Below, one piece after another: positions 43,139-52,412 of a DNA stretch of 64,000 bases. The translations under genes were made by a program, and so were the position numbers. The notes under the pieces are model-generated. The model did not search any database. It was not told where the DNA came from and saw nothing but the letters and a program-made list of their open reading frames with translations. How positions within the stretch are numbered: position 1 is the stretch's first letter; the number at the start of each line of letters is the position of its first letter. This stretch comes from DASSUW01 sp963806395 (lineage in GTDB: Bacteria; Actinomycetota; Thermoleophilia; Solirubrobacterales; Solirubrobacteraceae): NCBI GenBank assembly GCA_963806395.1, contig CAWDYI010000008.1, positions 186,001 through 250,000 on the forward strand, given 5' to 3'.

Positions 43139-44875
43139 ATGCGTGCATTCGTGCGCACGCACTGGGTCGGCGTGATCATCGTCGTCGTGTTGTCCGCGAC
43201 GGTCGCCCAGGGCGCGGTCAGATCTCCGCAGGACGACCTGCCTGCGGCCCAAGCGCCAGCCAGTGAGCCCGAGTTCGACTGGGTCACGCAGGCGCCGGCT
43301 GACGGCAAGCAGGCCAAGCTGCAGGCCAAGCAACAAGCCAAGCAGGAGCAGGAGAACGCAGATCCGCGGCTGGACGCGCTCAAGGAGGAAGCCGCCTCCA
43401 AGATCGACGCCGAGCTCGTTCAGCAGATGGTGGACAAGATCTTCAGCTTCGGCGAACTCGGGTTCCAGGAGTTCGAGACATCCGGCTACCTCAAGGACAT
43501 CCTGCGCGAGAACGGGTTCGCGATCCAGGACGAGATCGCAGGTATCCCGACTGCCTGGATGGCGACGTGGGGCTCGGGCAAGCCCGTGATCGCGCTGGGC
43601 TCGGACATCGACGGCATCCCGCGGTCCTCCCAGAAGCCGGCGGTGGCGTACCGGGCGCCGCTGGTCCACGAGGAGGCGCCCGGTCACGGCGAGGGCCACA
43701 ACTCCGGCCAGGCGGTCAACATCGCCGCCGTCCTCGCGGTCAAGGAGATCATGGAGCGCGAGAACATCAAGGGCACGCTCAAGGTCTGGCCCGGCGTCGC
43801 GGAGGAGCTGCTCGGGACCAAGGCGTGGTTCGTCCGGCGCGGGTTCTTCAAGGACGTCGACGTGACGCTCTTCTCGCACGTCTCCAACGGCATGTCGACG
43901 TCGTGGGGCGAGGCGTCGGGCAACGGCCTCGTGTCCGTCGAATGGAAGTTCCGCGGCGAGCCGGCGCACGGTGCCAACGCCGCGGAGGGGCTCAGCGCGC
44001 TCGACGCGGTGCAGCTGATGACGACCGCGATGGAGTACCGGCGCGAGCACCTGGACGTCACGCAGCGCACGCACTTCGTGATTCCGGACGGCGGCGACCA
44101 GCCGAACCTCGTGGCCGAGACCGCGCGGGTCTGGTACTACCTGCGCGAGCAGACGCCGGAGAAGATCTTCGAGCTGTGGGACATCGCACGGGACGCGGCC
44201 AAGGGGGCGGCCAAGCAGACCGGCACGAAGATCGAGTCCGAGACGCTGCTCGGCTCCGCCTGGCCGCAGCACATGAACCGCCCGGTGGCCGAGGCCGCGG
44301 GCGCGAACATCGCGAAGGTCGGGATGCCGGCCTGGAGCGAGGCGGACCAGACGCTGGCGAAGGCGGTGCAGCGCGATTGGGGTCGCTCCGAGGCCACCGG
44401 CCTGCGCACCGAGCCATCGGGCGTGCAGGAGCCGATCCCGCCGCAGTTCCGGACGGGCGGCGGCTCCGACGACATCGGTGACATCTCCTGGAACACGCCG
44501 ACGATCACGCTGCGCTACCCGGCGAACATCCCCAACGCGGGCCCCGGGCACACCTGGCGGGACGCGATCGCGATGGCGACTCCGATCGCCCACAAGGGCA
44601 GCGCGTACGGCGCCAAGGTGCAGGCGATGACCGTCCTGGACCTGCTGCTGCGCCCGGAGCTGGTGCGCGACGCCTGGCGGTACTTCGAGGAGGATCAGAC
44701 CACGGACCGGCGCTACCGCTCCTTCATCCGGAGCGGCGACAAGCCGGCGATCCACCTCAACCGCGAGCGGATGGAGAAGTGGCGTCCCGAGATGCGCAAG
44801 TACTACTACGACCCGTCCAAGTACGACACGTACCTGGAGCAGCTGGGCATCGACTACCCGACGGTGCGCCGCTGA
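43139..44875 (+). CDS. Secreted M20-family amidohydrolase, AbgB-like
   Basis: 578 residues, about 100 longer than AbgB. N-terminal signal/anchor (RTHWVGVIIVVVLSATVAQGA), then a Gln/Lys-rich linker (residues ~55-75), then the peptidase fold. Metal-site motifs: IALGSDIDGIP, GHGEGHNSGQAVN, WPGVAEELLGTKAWFV (catalytic Glu pair), and GSDDIGDISW. The insertion domain includes HGANAAEGLSALDAVQLM. The usual Cys of GHGCGHN is Glu here. Probably removes an amide-linked group from a small molecule outside the cytoplasm. Ribosome site GGGGGAGG before ATG 43139. Confidence 0.87.
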   Translation: MRAFVRTHWVGVIIVVVLSATVAQGAVRSPQDDLPAAQAPASEPEFDWVTQAPADGKQAKLQAKQQAKQEQENADPRLDALKEEAASKIDAELVQQMVDKIFSFGELGFQEFETSGYLKDILRENGFAIQDEIAGIPTAWMATWGSGKPVIALGSDIDGIPRSSQKPAVAYRAPLVHEEAPGHGEGHNSGQAVNIAAVLAVKEIMERENIKGTLKVWPGVAEELLGTKAWFVRRGFFKDVDVTLFSHVSNGMSTSWGEASGNGLVSVEWKFRGEPAHGANAAEGLSALDAVQLMTTAMEYRREHLDVTQRTHFVIPDGGDQPNLVAETARVWYYLREQTPEKIFELWDIARDAAKGAAKQTGTKIESETLLGSAWPQHMNRPVAEAAGANIAKVGMPAWSEADQTLAKAVQRDWGRSEATGLRTEPSGVQEPIPPQFRTGGGSDDIGDISWNTPTITLRYPANIPNAGPGHTWRDAIAMATPIAHKGSAYGAKVQAMTVLDLLLRPELVRDAWRYFEEDQTTDRRYRSFIRSGDKPAIHLNRERMEKWRPEMRKYYYDPSKYDTYLEQLGIDYPTVRR

Positions 44876-44886
44876 ATCGGCGGCAT

Positions 44887-44915
44887 GGGGCGCGGCCGGC
44901 ACCCGGCCGCGCCCC
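44887..44915. terminator. Bidirectional terminator, 13-bp perfect stem
   Basis: GGGGCGCGGCCGG (44887-44899), loop CAC, CCGGCCGCGCCCC (44903-44915). It lies between the convergent amidohydrolase and rmuC genes. Confidence 0.85.
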
Positions 44916-44935
44916 GCCACGCGCAGCGCCGTTGG

Positions 44936-46318
44936 CTACGCAGCCTCGGCGGGCGGTGGATCGGCAGCGTCCGCGTCGTCGCGCTCTGTGAGCTCAGGCG
45001 CGACGATCAGCCTCGCCGGCGTCTCGAGGCCGGCGAGCGGCGGCAGCGGCTTCTCCGATCCCGCCCCGGCCTGCGCAAGACGTCGCAGCTGCGGCAGCAC
45101 GCGGGCGTCCAGCGACCCGGCGCCCTGGTTGTAGGCGTTCACGGCCGAGTTCAGCTGGCGACCGAGCTTCGCGTAGGGCTCGAGGAACGTCGCGATGCGC
45201 TTGTGCAGCTCCCGGCCCGCCGCCGCTATCTCCCGCGCCGACTCGGCGATCTTCTCCTGGCGCCACCCGTAGTAGGTCGCGTGGAGCAGCGCGATCAGCG
45301 TCGTCGGCGTCGCGATCAGCACGCCCTTCGCGGCGCCGTGCTCGAGCAGCGTCGGCTCAGCCTCGAGGGCGGCGCAGTACACCCCCTCGTTCGGGATGAA
45401 CATCACCACGAACTCGGGAGACGAAGCGAACTGCGCGTGGTAGCTCTTCGACGCCAGCGCGTCGATGTGCTGCCGGGTCTGGCGGCCGTGCCGCCGCAGG
45501 AGTTCCTGCTGCTCGCCCTCGTCCACCGTCTCGAGCGCGCGGAGATATGCGTCCATCGGCACCTTCGCGTCCACCACCACGTCCCGCTCGGCGGGCAGGT
45601 GCACGACGAGATCGGGGCGCAGCCGGCTGCCGTCGGAGCCGGTCACGCTCGCCTGGGAGACGAAGTCGACGTGCTCGGTCATGTTCGCGGCCGCCACGCA
45701 GTTGCGCAGCTGCATCTCGCCCCATGCACCGCGGACCTGCGGGCGCTTCAGTGCCGAGACCAGCGTCCCGGTCTGGTCGCGCAGGCGGCCGACCTCGGCG
45801 CTCATCGACTCGAACATCTGCCGCGTCTGCCCGTGCGTCGTCCGCCGGTCGTGCTCCAACCTCGCGACCTCGTCGCTCACCCGCTTGAGGCTCTCCGCGA
45901 TCGGATCCAGGCTCCGCTTGATCTCCTCCGTGCGCTTCCCGAGCTCACCGGCGGCGGTCGCGCGATCCGCATCCCGCTGCGCTGTCGCGAGTTTCTCGAC
46001 ATGCTCGGAGACCTGGCGCAGCGTGTCGGAGGAGATCGCCTTCATCTGCTCGGCGAACTGCTCTCGATTGCCCGAGACCAGCGCGATCTTCTCCTCCGTC
46101 GCGGCCCGCAGGTCCACGATCTGCTGCTGATGGGCCGATTCACGCTCCGCGGAGAGCCGGTCGGCATGCGCGGCCTCGTGCGCCGCCTGGAGGCGCGCCG
46201 TCTTCTCGGCCTCCCTGGCGGCACGAGCCGCTTCCGTCGCGGCGTGCAGTCGCGGAATCAGCAGAACTGCGAACGCCCCAGAGCCGATCAGGAGTCCGAG
46301 AAGAAACGGTGCAGTCAT
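44936..46318 (-). CDS. rmuC: RmuC-family DNA recombination protein
   Basis: 460 residues. One N-terminal membrane segment (LGLLIGSGAFAVLLI), a long coiled coil (~25-170, EAARAAREAEKTARLQAAHEA and onward) and the RmuC nuclease-like core: RPQVRGAWGEMQLRNCVAAANM, RPDLVVHLPAERDVVVDAKVP (PD-(D/E)XK-like D..DAK), SSPEFVVMFIPNEGVYCAAL, and LIALLHATYYGWRQEKIAESA. Thought to limit inversions at short repeats and to affect DNA-damage responses. Single gene; it lies 82 nt downstream of the glutamine amidotransferase. Confidence 0.92.
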   Translation of the reverse strand: MTAPFLLGLLIGSGAFAVLLIPRLHAATEAARAAREAEKTARLQAAHEAAHADRLSAERESAHQQQIVDLRAATEEKIALVSGNREQFAEQMKAISSDTLRQVSEHVEKLATAQRDADRATAAGELGKRTEEIKRSLDPIAESLKRVSDEVARLEHDRRTTHGQTRQMFESMSAEVGRLRDQTGTLVSALKRPQVRGAWGEMQLRNCVAAANMTEHVDFVSQASVTGSDGSRLRPDLVVHLPAERDVVVDAKVPMDAYLRALETVDEGEQQELLRRHGRQTRQHIDALASKSYHAQFASSPEFVVMFIPNEGVYCAALEAEPTLLEHGAAKGVLIATPTTLIALLHATYYGWRQEKIAESAREIAAAGRELHKRIATFLEPYAKLGRQLNSAVNAYNQGAGSLDARVLPQLRRLAQAGAGSEKPLPPLAGLETPARLIVAPELTERDDADAADPPPAEAA

Positions 46319-46400
46319 GAGGCCTTTCCTTGCTCGCTGTTGAGCCTTAGAGGTGAGGCAACGTCATCGAAAACATATCGCCAGGATCGGCGGACCGTGC

Positions 46401-47259
46401 CTATGGCGACGAGAGGGTGGAGCGCGGAACCTGAGGGCGGAACGGCTCGTGTTCGAGCACGCCGCCGCTGCGTACGATCACGGCGGACGACTCGTCGATC
46501 TCGTGCCACACGCCCGGCAGGTCTGAGAACGGCTCGGACGCGATCAGCCGGTCATCGGACTTCGCCGTCGCGAACCACATCTTCCTTGTCGGGATAGAGC
46601 TGGTGCAGCGAGTCGATGTCGGCCGACGCGAAGAGGGACCGCGCCCGGCCCTCGGTCGCGTACCGCACGGCCCACAGGCTGCTGCCGTCCGAGACACCGA
46701 AGGTCCCTTGCACCATCGGCGCGACGCCGCGCTCGGTGGCGGTCGTCTCGATCAGCCCGACGGTGCGCTCGAGCGCGCGGATCGGATCCTCCTCGAGCCC
46801 GAACGTGAGCGCGAGCCTGAACACCACCTCCGTGTCGGTCGACCCCATGATGCCGGCGAACAGCTCCGGATCGATCGCCATCATGAGGTCCCGCCGGATG
46901 ACGTGGAAGTCACCGACGTAGCCGTTGTGCACGAACAGCCAGCGCCCGTGGCGGAAGGGATGGCAGTTGGTCTGCGTGATCGGTGACCCGATCGCCGCCC
47001 GCACGTGCACCATGAACAGAGGCGACTCGGTGTGCGCGGCGAGCTCGCGCAGGTTCGCGTCGCCCCAGGCGGGAGCGACGCTGTGGTAGACGGCAGGGCC
47101 TTCGCCGGCGCCGTACCAGCCGACCCCGAAGCCGTCGCCGTTCGTCGGCTCGGCGCCCATTCGCGAGTGCAGGCTCTGGTCGACGATCCCGTGCTGGGTC
47201 TTGAAGAGCAGCTCGTCGATGAGCACGGGCTGCCCGTGCCATGCCATCCAGCGACACAT
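46401..47259 (-). pseudogene. Class II glutamine amidotransferase, frameshifted near the 3' end
   Basis: MCRWMAWHGQPVLIDELLFK opens with the catalytic Cys2 of N-terminal-nucleophile amidotransferases (YafJ/EgtC-like). LHSRMGAEPTNGDGFGVGWY, HPFRHGRWLFVHNGYVGDF and GSTDTEVVF are family motifs. After ADIDSLHQLYPDK the frame meets a stop at 46552, but the natural end (MWFATAKSDDRLIASEPFSD, then LPGVWHEIDE) continues in another frame to TAG at 46401. One extra base around 46581-46586 (CTTCCTT on the plus strand) explains it. The truncated product would keep the whole catalytic part. Either a recent mutation or a consensus error. Confidence 0.82.
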
Positions 47260-47387
47260 CGCATCCTCCTTCGTTGTCGGCTCATCATCGAACCTGCCCC
47301 GCCGCCCGGCGTCATCCCGATCGGGTGAAACACGGCCGGGGAGCACGTCGCACCCTCCGTCCTCGACTTCGGGCAGACTCACGGCCC

Positions 47388-48290
47388 GTGGCGGCGTTCC
47401 TCGCCCTCCTCGCAGCGGTCTTGTTCGCACTCGCGGCCGCGCTGCAGCAGCGCGGGCAGTTCGCCCTCGCACATCGAGGCATCGCGGTCGAGGGCGTGGG
47501 CGGGCTTGTGCGGCTGCTCGTGGTTCCGATCTGGTTGCTGGGGACCGGCGTCCTGTTGCTCGGATACGCGGTGCAGGGGGCCGCGCTGGATCGCGGCAAG
47601 CTCATCGTCGTCCAGCCGCTGCTCGTCACGACGATCGTCTGGGCGCTGCCGCTCGGGTACTGGCTCACCGCCCAGAACGTCGTGCGGCGGCAGGTGCTGG
47701 GCGCTGGAGTCGTCGTCATCGGGCTTGCGCTGTTCGTGCTCGTCGGCGATCCCGACGCAGGGGTGGAGAACGCGTCGACGGAGAGCCTGCTGCTGGCGGT
47801 CCTCGTCGTGAGCGCTGTGGTGGCAGCGCTGATCGTGTGGCTGCGCACGAAGACCTCTCCGGCACTGCGCGCCGCGGTTCTCGGCGTATGCGCAGGCCTG
47901 TTCTTCGGCCTCTCGGCGGGCTTCGCGAAGCCGGTCCTCAACGACCTCCACGTCAGCGTCGGTGAGGCGGCCGGCGACTGGCGGACGTGGGCGCTGCTCG
48001 GCTTCGGGTTCGTCGCCTTCGTGATCCAGCAGCTGTCGCTCGCGACCGGACAGCTCGCGCCGGCGATGGCGGCGGTCTCGGTCTCGAACCCGGCGGTCAG
48101 CGTGCTGCTCGGGATCGTGCTCTACGAGGAGCGGCTGACGCGCCCCGCCTGGCACGTCGCGGTCGCGTTCGCGGCGCTTCTGGCCGCGCTCGGAGGCGCC
48201 GTTCTGATCACGCTCGCAAACCGTGAGACCGAGATGCCGGACGGCTCCGCAGCTGGTCACGGGCCGGCCGGGGGCGCGGCGGCTGCATGA
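47388..48290 (+). CDS. DMT-superfamily (EamA-like) membrane protein
   Basis: 300 residues, about ten hydrophobic helices in two repeats. N-terminal AAFLALLAAVLFALAAALQQRG and the second-half signature NPAVSVLLGIVLYEERLTRPAW are typical of drug/metabolite transporters. GTG 47388 is preceded by a CAGACT box 8 nt upstream, consistent with leaderless expression. Substrate unknown. Its stop overlaps the ATG of the GAP-family gene (ATGA), so the two are co-translated. Confidence 0.85.
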   Translation: MAAFLALLAAVLFALAAALQQRGQFALAHRGIAVEGVGGLVRLLVVPIWLLGTGVLLLGYAVQGAALDRGKLIVVQPLLVTTIVWALPLGYWLTAQNVVRRQVLGAGVVVIGLALFVLVGDPDAGVENASTESLLLAVLVVSAVVAALIVWLRTKTSPALRAAVLGVCAGLFFGLSAGFAKPVLNDLHVSVGEAAGDWRTWALLGFGFVAFVIQQLSLATGQLAPAMAAVSVSNPAVSVLLGIVLYEERLTRPAWHVAVAFAALLAALGGAVLITLANRETEMPDGSAAGHGPAGGAAAA

Positions 48291-48947
48291 CGATCGAGGT
48301 CGTTCTGCTGGCGCTGGCCAGCACGGTCCGCCCAACCAGCCTCGCGGCCGTCTACGCGCTGGTCGGCAGCGAATCCCCGCGGCGGCTGATGATCGTCTAC
48401 ATCACCGCGGGACTCACGTTCACGATCGCCTTCGGACTGCTGGTGATCTGGGCGTTCAACGGGGTCGACATCAACTCGGGCAGCGACGAGACGAAGGGCA
48501 TCGCAGAGATCGTCGGCGGCATCGTCGTCTTGACCTTCGCCGTTCTGGTGCTGCACCGGGCGCGTCGGCGGGCCGCACGCCGACGACGCGCCCGACGCCC
48601 CGGGCCGCTGGAAGACACTGCTCGAGCGCCGGCTCAGCGCAGGCACCGCGGCGCTCGCCGGCCCGGCGACGCACATCCCCGGGCTCTTCTACCTGATCGC
48701 GCTGAACGTGATCGCGGCCCACCAGCCGAGCATCCCCGATGGCCTGATTGAGGTCCTCATCTTCAACGTGGTCTGGTTCGCGCTGCCGATCGGCGCGCTT
48801 GCGATCTGCGTGATCGACCCGCCCGCGGCCCGACGCGCCGTCGACGAGCTTCGGATGTGGGCGCTCGGTCACACGCGTACGCTGCTGCTGGCGGTGTCGC
48901 TCGTCGCGGGTGCCGGCCTCGTGATCCGCGGCCTCATGACGATCTGA
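48287..48947 (+). pseudogene. GAP-family (Sap/sulfolipid-addressing-like) membrane protein, frameshifted
   Basis: N-terminal half in one frame: MTIEVVLLALASTVRPTSLA, AVYALVGSESPRRLMIVYIT, and four helices to VLTFAVLVL. The second half in another frame: TGRVGGPHADDAPDAPGRWK, LLERRLSAGTAALAGPATHI, PGLFYLIALNVIAAHQPSIP, and two more helices ending at TGA 48947. Removing one C near 48554 (CTG-C-ACC-GGG) restores a single ~219-residue, six-helix protein. GAP proteins are linked to export of amphiphilic compounds. An internal ATG at 48708 could give the last 79 residues. Confidence 0.8.
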
Positions 48948-48987
48948 CCGGCAAGTGCCGGGTAGGCGCACCAGGCGCCTGGTTCCG

Positions 48988-48993
48988 TACAGT
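48988..48993 (+). promoter_or_regulatory. Putative -10 box (TACAGT), leaderless
   Basis: Exactly 6 nt before ATG 49000 of the CBS gene, with no ribosome site. Confidence 0.5.
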
Positions 48994-48999
48994 CTCGCC

Positions 49000-49389
49000 A
49001 TGCCCACGGTTCGTCAGCACATGTCGAGCGACCTGCTCAGCGTCGAGACCAGCGTGTCGATCATGGAAGTCGCCCAGCAGATGGTCGACCGCAACGTCGG
49101 GGCGGTCCTCGTGCTGGACGATGGCCGGCTGGCCGGGATCTTGACCGAGCGCGACGTCCTGCGCGCCGTCGCGCGTGGTCTCGCCGACAGCACGCGCGTC
49201 GGCGACTGCATGACGGCGCATCCGGAAACGATTGCCCCCGACGACACGACCGAGCACGCGGCCGTCCTGATGCTCCACGGCGGCTTCCGCCATCTGCCCG
49301 TGGTCGAGGGCGACAATCTCGTGGGCGTCATCTCGATCCGCGACCTGGTGCCACTGCTGCTCGAGGACACGGCGCCGCGCGGCGTCTGA
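49000..49389 (+). CDS. CBS-domain pair protein
   Basis: 129 residues, two CBS motifs only. First: MSSDLLSVETSVSIMEVAQQ, NVGAVLVLDDGRLAGILTERD. Second: TAHPETIAPDDTTEHAAVLM, HGGFRHLPVVEGDNLVGVIS. Such stand-alone pairs bind adenosyl ligands (AMP, ATP, SAM) and modulate partners. It converges with the MFS fragment (2-nt gap). Partner unknown. Confidence 0.9.
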   Translation: MPTVRQHMSSDLLSVETSVSIMEVAQQMVDRNVGAVLVLDDGRLAGILTERDVLRAVARGLADSTRVGDCMTAHPETIAPDDTTEHAAVLMLHGGFRHLPVVEGDNLVGVISIRDLVPLLLEDTAPRGV

Positions 49390-49391
49390 TC

Positions 49392-49985
49392 TCAGCCCGC
49401 CGCTGTCACGCGAGCTCGTCCGGCGAACTGGCGATGGCTCCCGAGCTTCAGTGAAGCGGGAACGGCGAGGGCGGCGAGGGCGCCGGAGATCCACAGTGCT
49501 GCCTGGGGGCCGGCGGCGTCGGCGAGCGGGCCGAGCAGGGCGACGGTGAGGCCGCCGGCGCCCATGGCGAAGCCGAGTGTCATGCCTGCCGCGAAGGTCT
49601 CTCGGTGGGGCAGCATGCGTTGGCCGAGGACGACGGTCGACGTGTAGCCGGCGACGACGGTGATGCCGGCGACCGCGGCGGCGGGGAACGCGAGGGCCGG
49701 GCTGGGGCTGAGCTCGATCAGGGGGACGGCGGGCAGTGTGAGGGCGAGCGCGACGGTGAGGATCCGTTCGTAGCCGTAGCGGTCGGCGAGGCGGCCGCCG
49801 AGGTAGGTGCCGAACCCGCCGGCCACGAGCAGGACCGTGAGGGCGGCGTTGGCGGTCGCGGTGCCGACGTCGAGACGCTCGATGAGCGCGGCGGCGAGGA
49901 AGGCCTGGAGGCCGAAGTAGGCGCCGGCCCGCAATGAGGAGACGGAGATGAGCAGCCAGAAGCGGCCGGGCAGCCGCCTGTCGGC
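49392..49985 (-). pseudogene. MFS transporter, C-terminal half only
   Basis: About 195 residues from LPGRFWLLISVSSLRAGAYF to the stop, six hydrophobic helices, including the second motif A copy GGRLADRYGYER. This is the second half of a 12-helix MFS protein. The first six helices are missing: immediately upstream, near 49985, the DNA becomes the coding sequence of an AfsR-type ATPase on the opposite strand. No start codon or ribosome site of its own. Confidence 0.8.
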
Positions 49986-50800
49986 GGCCTGCCGAGTGTT
50001 CCGCGACCGCGCGCTCGCGGCGCGTCCGGGAGCCGAGCTGCCCGAGGATCTCGTGCGGAGCATCGTGACCCGGCTCGATGGCCTGCCGCTGGCGATCGAG
50101 CTGGCGGCGGCGAAGGTCCGGGCGATGGCGATCGAGGAGATCGACCGGCGGCTCGAGGACCGCTTCGCGCTGCTGCGCGGGGGCGACCGTAGTGCGCCCG
50201 ACCGCCACCAGACGCTGCTCGCCGTGATCGACTGGTCCTGGAACCTGATCGACGAGGCCGAGCGGCGCGCGCTGCGCCGGCTCGCCCTCTTCAACGACGG
50301 GTTCATGCTCGAGGCCGCGGACGCGGTGCTCGGCGACGGCGCGCTGGACGCGGTCCAGGGGCTTGTCGACCAGTCTCTGCTGAGCGTCCGCGGCGCGGCC
50401 GGCGGCGTCCGCTACCGGATGCTCGAGACCGTCCGCGAGTTCGGCCGCCTGCAGCTCGGCGCCGCCGGCGAGGAAGGCGAGCCGCGCGCGGCGAGGCGGG
50501 CCTGGGCGACCGCGTACGCGGACCGCCACCGCGCCGGCCTGTCCGACCGCGACCAGTTCGCGACGATCGACGCGATCGCCGTCGAGGAGGTCAACCTCGC
50601 CGACGAGCTGCGCGACGCACTCGCCGACGGCGACCGCCGCGCGCTCGTCGAGCTGCTCGCCGTACTCGGGCTCTTCTGGACGATCCGCCGCGAGCACGTC
50701 CGCCTGATCGCCGTGACGGCCGCGGTCGCCGACGCGGTTCGCGACTGGCAGCCGCCGCCGGAGCTCGAGGACATCGCGCGCGCCGCGCTGGTGATGACGC
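49985..50800 (+). pseudogene. AfsR/SARP-type regulator, internal fragment
   Basis: About 270 residues lacking both ends. VFRDRALAARPGAELPEDLV, TRLDGLPLAIELAAAKVRAM, and LLRGGDRSAPDRHQTLLAVI, then DWSWNLIDEAERRALRRLAL, are the conserved end of the NB-ARC-like ATPase in large actinobacterial regulators; the following helices are the start of its TPR-like region. The HTH, BTAD and P-loop parts are missing on the left and the TPR tail on the right. Both edges fuse with genes on the other strand. Confidence 0.8.
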
Positions 50801-50802
50801 TG

Positions 50803-51291
50803 GAGGATCGCCGCCGTCACGCCGACGACCCCGCCGCCCGGGCGGTAGCCGAGGACCATGCCCATGGCGAAGGTCAGGCTCGCCGCGATCAGGTAGCGGA
50901 CGAGGTCGGCGACCATGGGGCCGGCGAGCGGCGCGATCCGCGCGATCGGCAGCGACTTGAAGCGATCGAAGACGCCCTTGTCCATGTCCTCGCGCAGCTG
51001 CACACCCGTGGCCATGCAGGTGGTCAGCAAGGTCTGGGCGACGATGCCGGGGATCATCAGCGGCAGGTAGCTCGAGACGTCGCCGGAGATCGCGCCGCCG
51101 AAGACGAAGGCGAACATCGCCGTGAACAGCAGCGGCTGGAGCGTCACGTCGAAGAACTGCTCCGGGTTGCGGCGCATGGTCTTCAGCGCACGCCAGGCCA
51201 TCGAGAAGGTCTGGCCGACCATCTCGGCGAGACTCGTGCGCGCTCGCGTGCCCGCGACGACAGCCGCGGGATCGATCGTTGCAGTGCTCAT
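50803..51291 (-). pseudogene. ABC-2-type permease (DrrB-like), 5' part only
   Basis: Starts at ATG 51291 (MSTATIDPAAVVAGTRARTS), overlapping the ATPase stop (ATGA). It has MVGQTFSMAWRALKTMRRNP, QPLLFTAMFAFVFGGAISGD, and SYLPLMIPGIVAQTLLTTCM, which is the normal first ~160 residues. It ends at VVGVTAAI near 50803, where the AfsR fragment begins on the opposite strand. About 100 C-terminal residues with three or four helices are gone, so the DrrAB-type exporter is probably dead. Confidence 0.8.
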
Positions 51292-52289
51292 CGGACCACC
51301 TCCAGGGCGGGCTCGTCGTACTCGGTGGGATCGGGCTCGTCGTCCTGCGCGGCGTCGTGGCCGGTGAGCGCGAGAAAGACCTCGTCGAGGGTCGGCTTGT
51401 CGACGCTCACCGTGGCGATCGCCACGGCGGCCTCGCGCAAGGCGATCAGCACGTCCGCCGCCCGGTCGGCGACGGTGAGCGGCGCGTTGATGCGGCCGGA
51501 CTCGGGCGTCAGCACCGGCTCGCTGCCGAGGACGCGTCGGACGATGTCGCAGGCGAGCGCCTGGTCGGCGCCGGCGGCGAGCTGCAGCTGGAGCGTCGAG
51601 TTGCCGACTGACGCCTTCAGCTCGTCCGGCGTACCCTGCGCGACCTTGCGGCCGTGGTCGATGACCGCGATCCGGTCGGCGAGCTGATCGGCCTCGTCGA
51701 GGTACTGCGTCGTCAGCAGGACGGTGCAGCCCTCGGCGACCAGGCCCCGGATCGTGTCCCACATCTGCCCGCGAGTGCGCGGGTCGAGGCCGGTGGTCGG
51801 CTCGTCGAGGAAGATCAGGGGCGGGCGCGTGATCAGGCTCGCTGCGAGGTCCAGCCGCCGCCGCATGCCGCCCGAGAACTGCGACAGCGGCCGGTCGGTG
51901 GCATCCTCGAGCCCGAACTGCTCGAGCAGGCGCCGCGCGGTTGCGCGAGCGTCCGCCGAGCGCAGGCCCTGCAGGCGCCCGAGGAGCCACAGGTTCTCGC
52001 TCGCCGTGAGGTTCTCGTCGACCGACGCGTACTGGCCGGTGACGCCGATCAGCTGGCGGACGCGATGCGGCTCGCGGACGACGTCGACGCCGAAGATCCG
52101 AGCGTCGCCCGCATCGATCGGCAGCAGCGTCGCGAGCATCCGCAGCATCGTGGTCTTCCCGGCGCCGTTCGGTCCGAGGACGCCCAGGATCTCGCCCTGC
52201 CTCACCTCGAGGTCTATGCCGTCGACTGCACGTAGGTCGCCGAACTGTTTTACGAGTCCGCTTGCGCGGACGGCTGCTGTCTCTGTCAT
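51288..52289 (-). CDS. ABC transporter ATPase, daunorubicin-resistance (DrrA) type
   Basis: 333 residues. Walker A GPNGAGKTT (39-47), Q-loop VTGQYASVDENLT, signature FSGGMRRRLDLAA (Ser139), Walker B LIFLDEPTTGLD (Asp162, Glu163), His-loop after TVLLTTQYLDEADQLADRIAV. The C-terminal ~110 residues are the DrrA-type extension. ATG 52289 (MTETAAVRASGLVKQFG) is preferred over one 24 nt upstream. Drives drug or lipid export with a DrrB-like permease; here the permease gene is truncated, so the partner is missing unless encoded elsewhere. Confidence 0.92.
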   Translation of the reverse strand: MTETAAVRASGLVKQFGDLRAVDGIDLEVRQGEILGVLGPNGAGKTTMLRMLATLLPIDAGDARIFGVDVVREPHRVRQLIGVTGQYASVDENLTASENLWLLGRLQGLRSADARATARRLLEQFGLEDATDRPLSQFSGGMRRRLDLAASLITRPPLIFLDEPTTGLDPRTRGQMWDTIRGLVAEGCTVLLTTQYLDEADQLADRIAVIDHGRKVAQGTPDELKASVGNSTLQLQLAAGADQALACDIVRRVLGSEPVLTPESGRINAPLTVADRAADVLIALREAAVAIATVSVDKPTLDEVFLALTGHDAAQDDEPDPTEYDEPALEVVR

Positions 52290-52398
52290 CTCTGTTCCTC
52301 CGGCTGTAAGCACGGTCGGAACGCTAGGCGGCGGCGGTTTCAGCAGCCCTACCTGATACGGGGTTGCCGCCAGGCGGAGGCCTGCGCCCCCGGAACGC

Positions 52399-52404
52399 TA
52401 GGTT
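52399..52404 (+). promoter_or_regulatory. Putative -10 box (TAGGTT), leaderless
   Basis: 8 nt before GTG 52413 of the hydrolase gene; no ribosome site seen. Confidence 0.45.
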
Positions 52405-52412
52405 TGGTCGTC

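Noticed and set aside
35334..48291. Composite transposon carrying the PEBP-to-GAP region
   Set aside because: Only one complete IS is present and it has its own exact target duplication, so no second flanking copy supports a composite element.
48934..51990. Open frame of about 1000 codons on the minus strand
   Set aside because: It passes out of frame through the ABC ATPase, then briefly in frame through the permease start, then antisense to other genes. Only the permease part is real.
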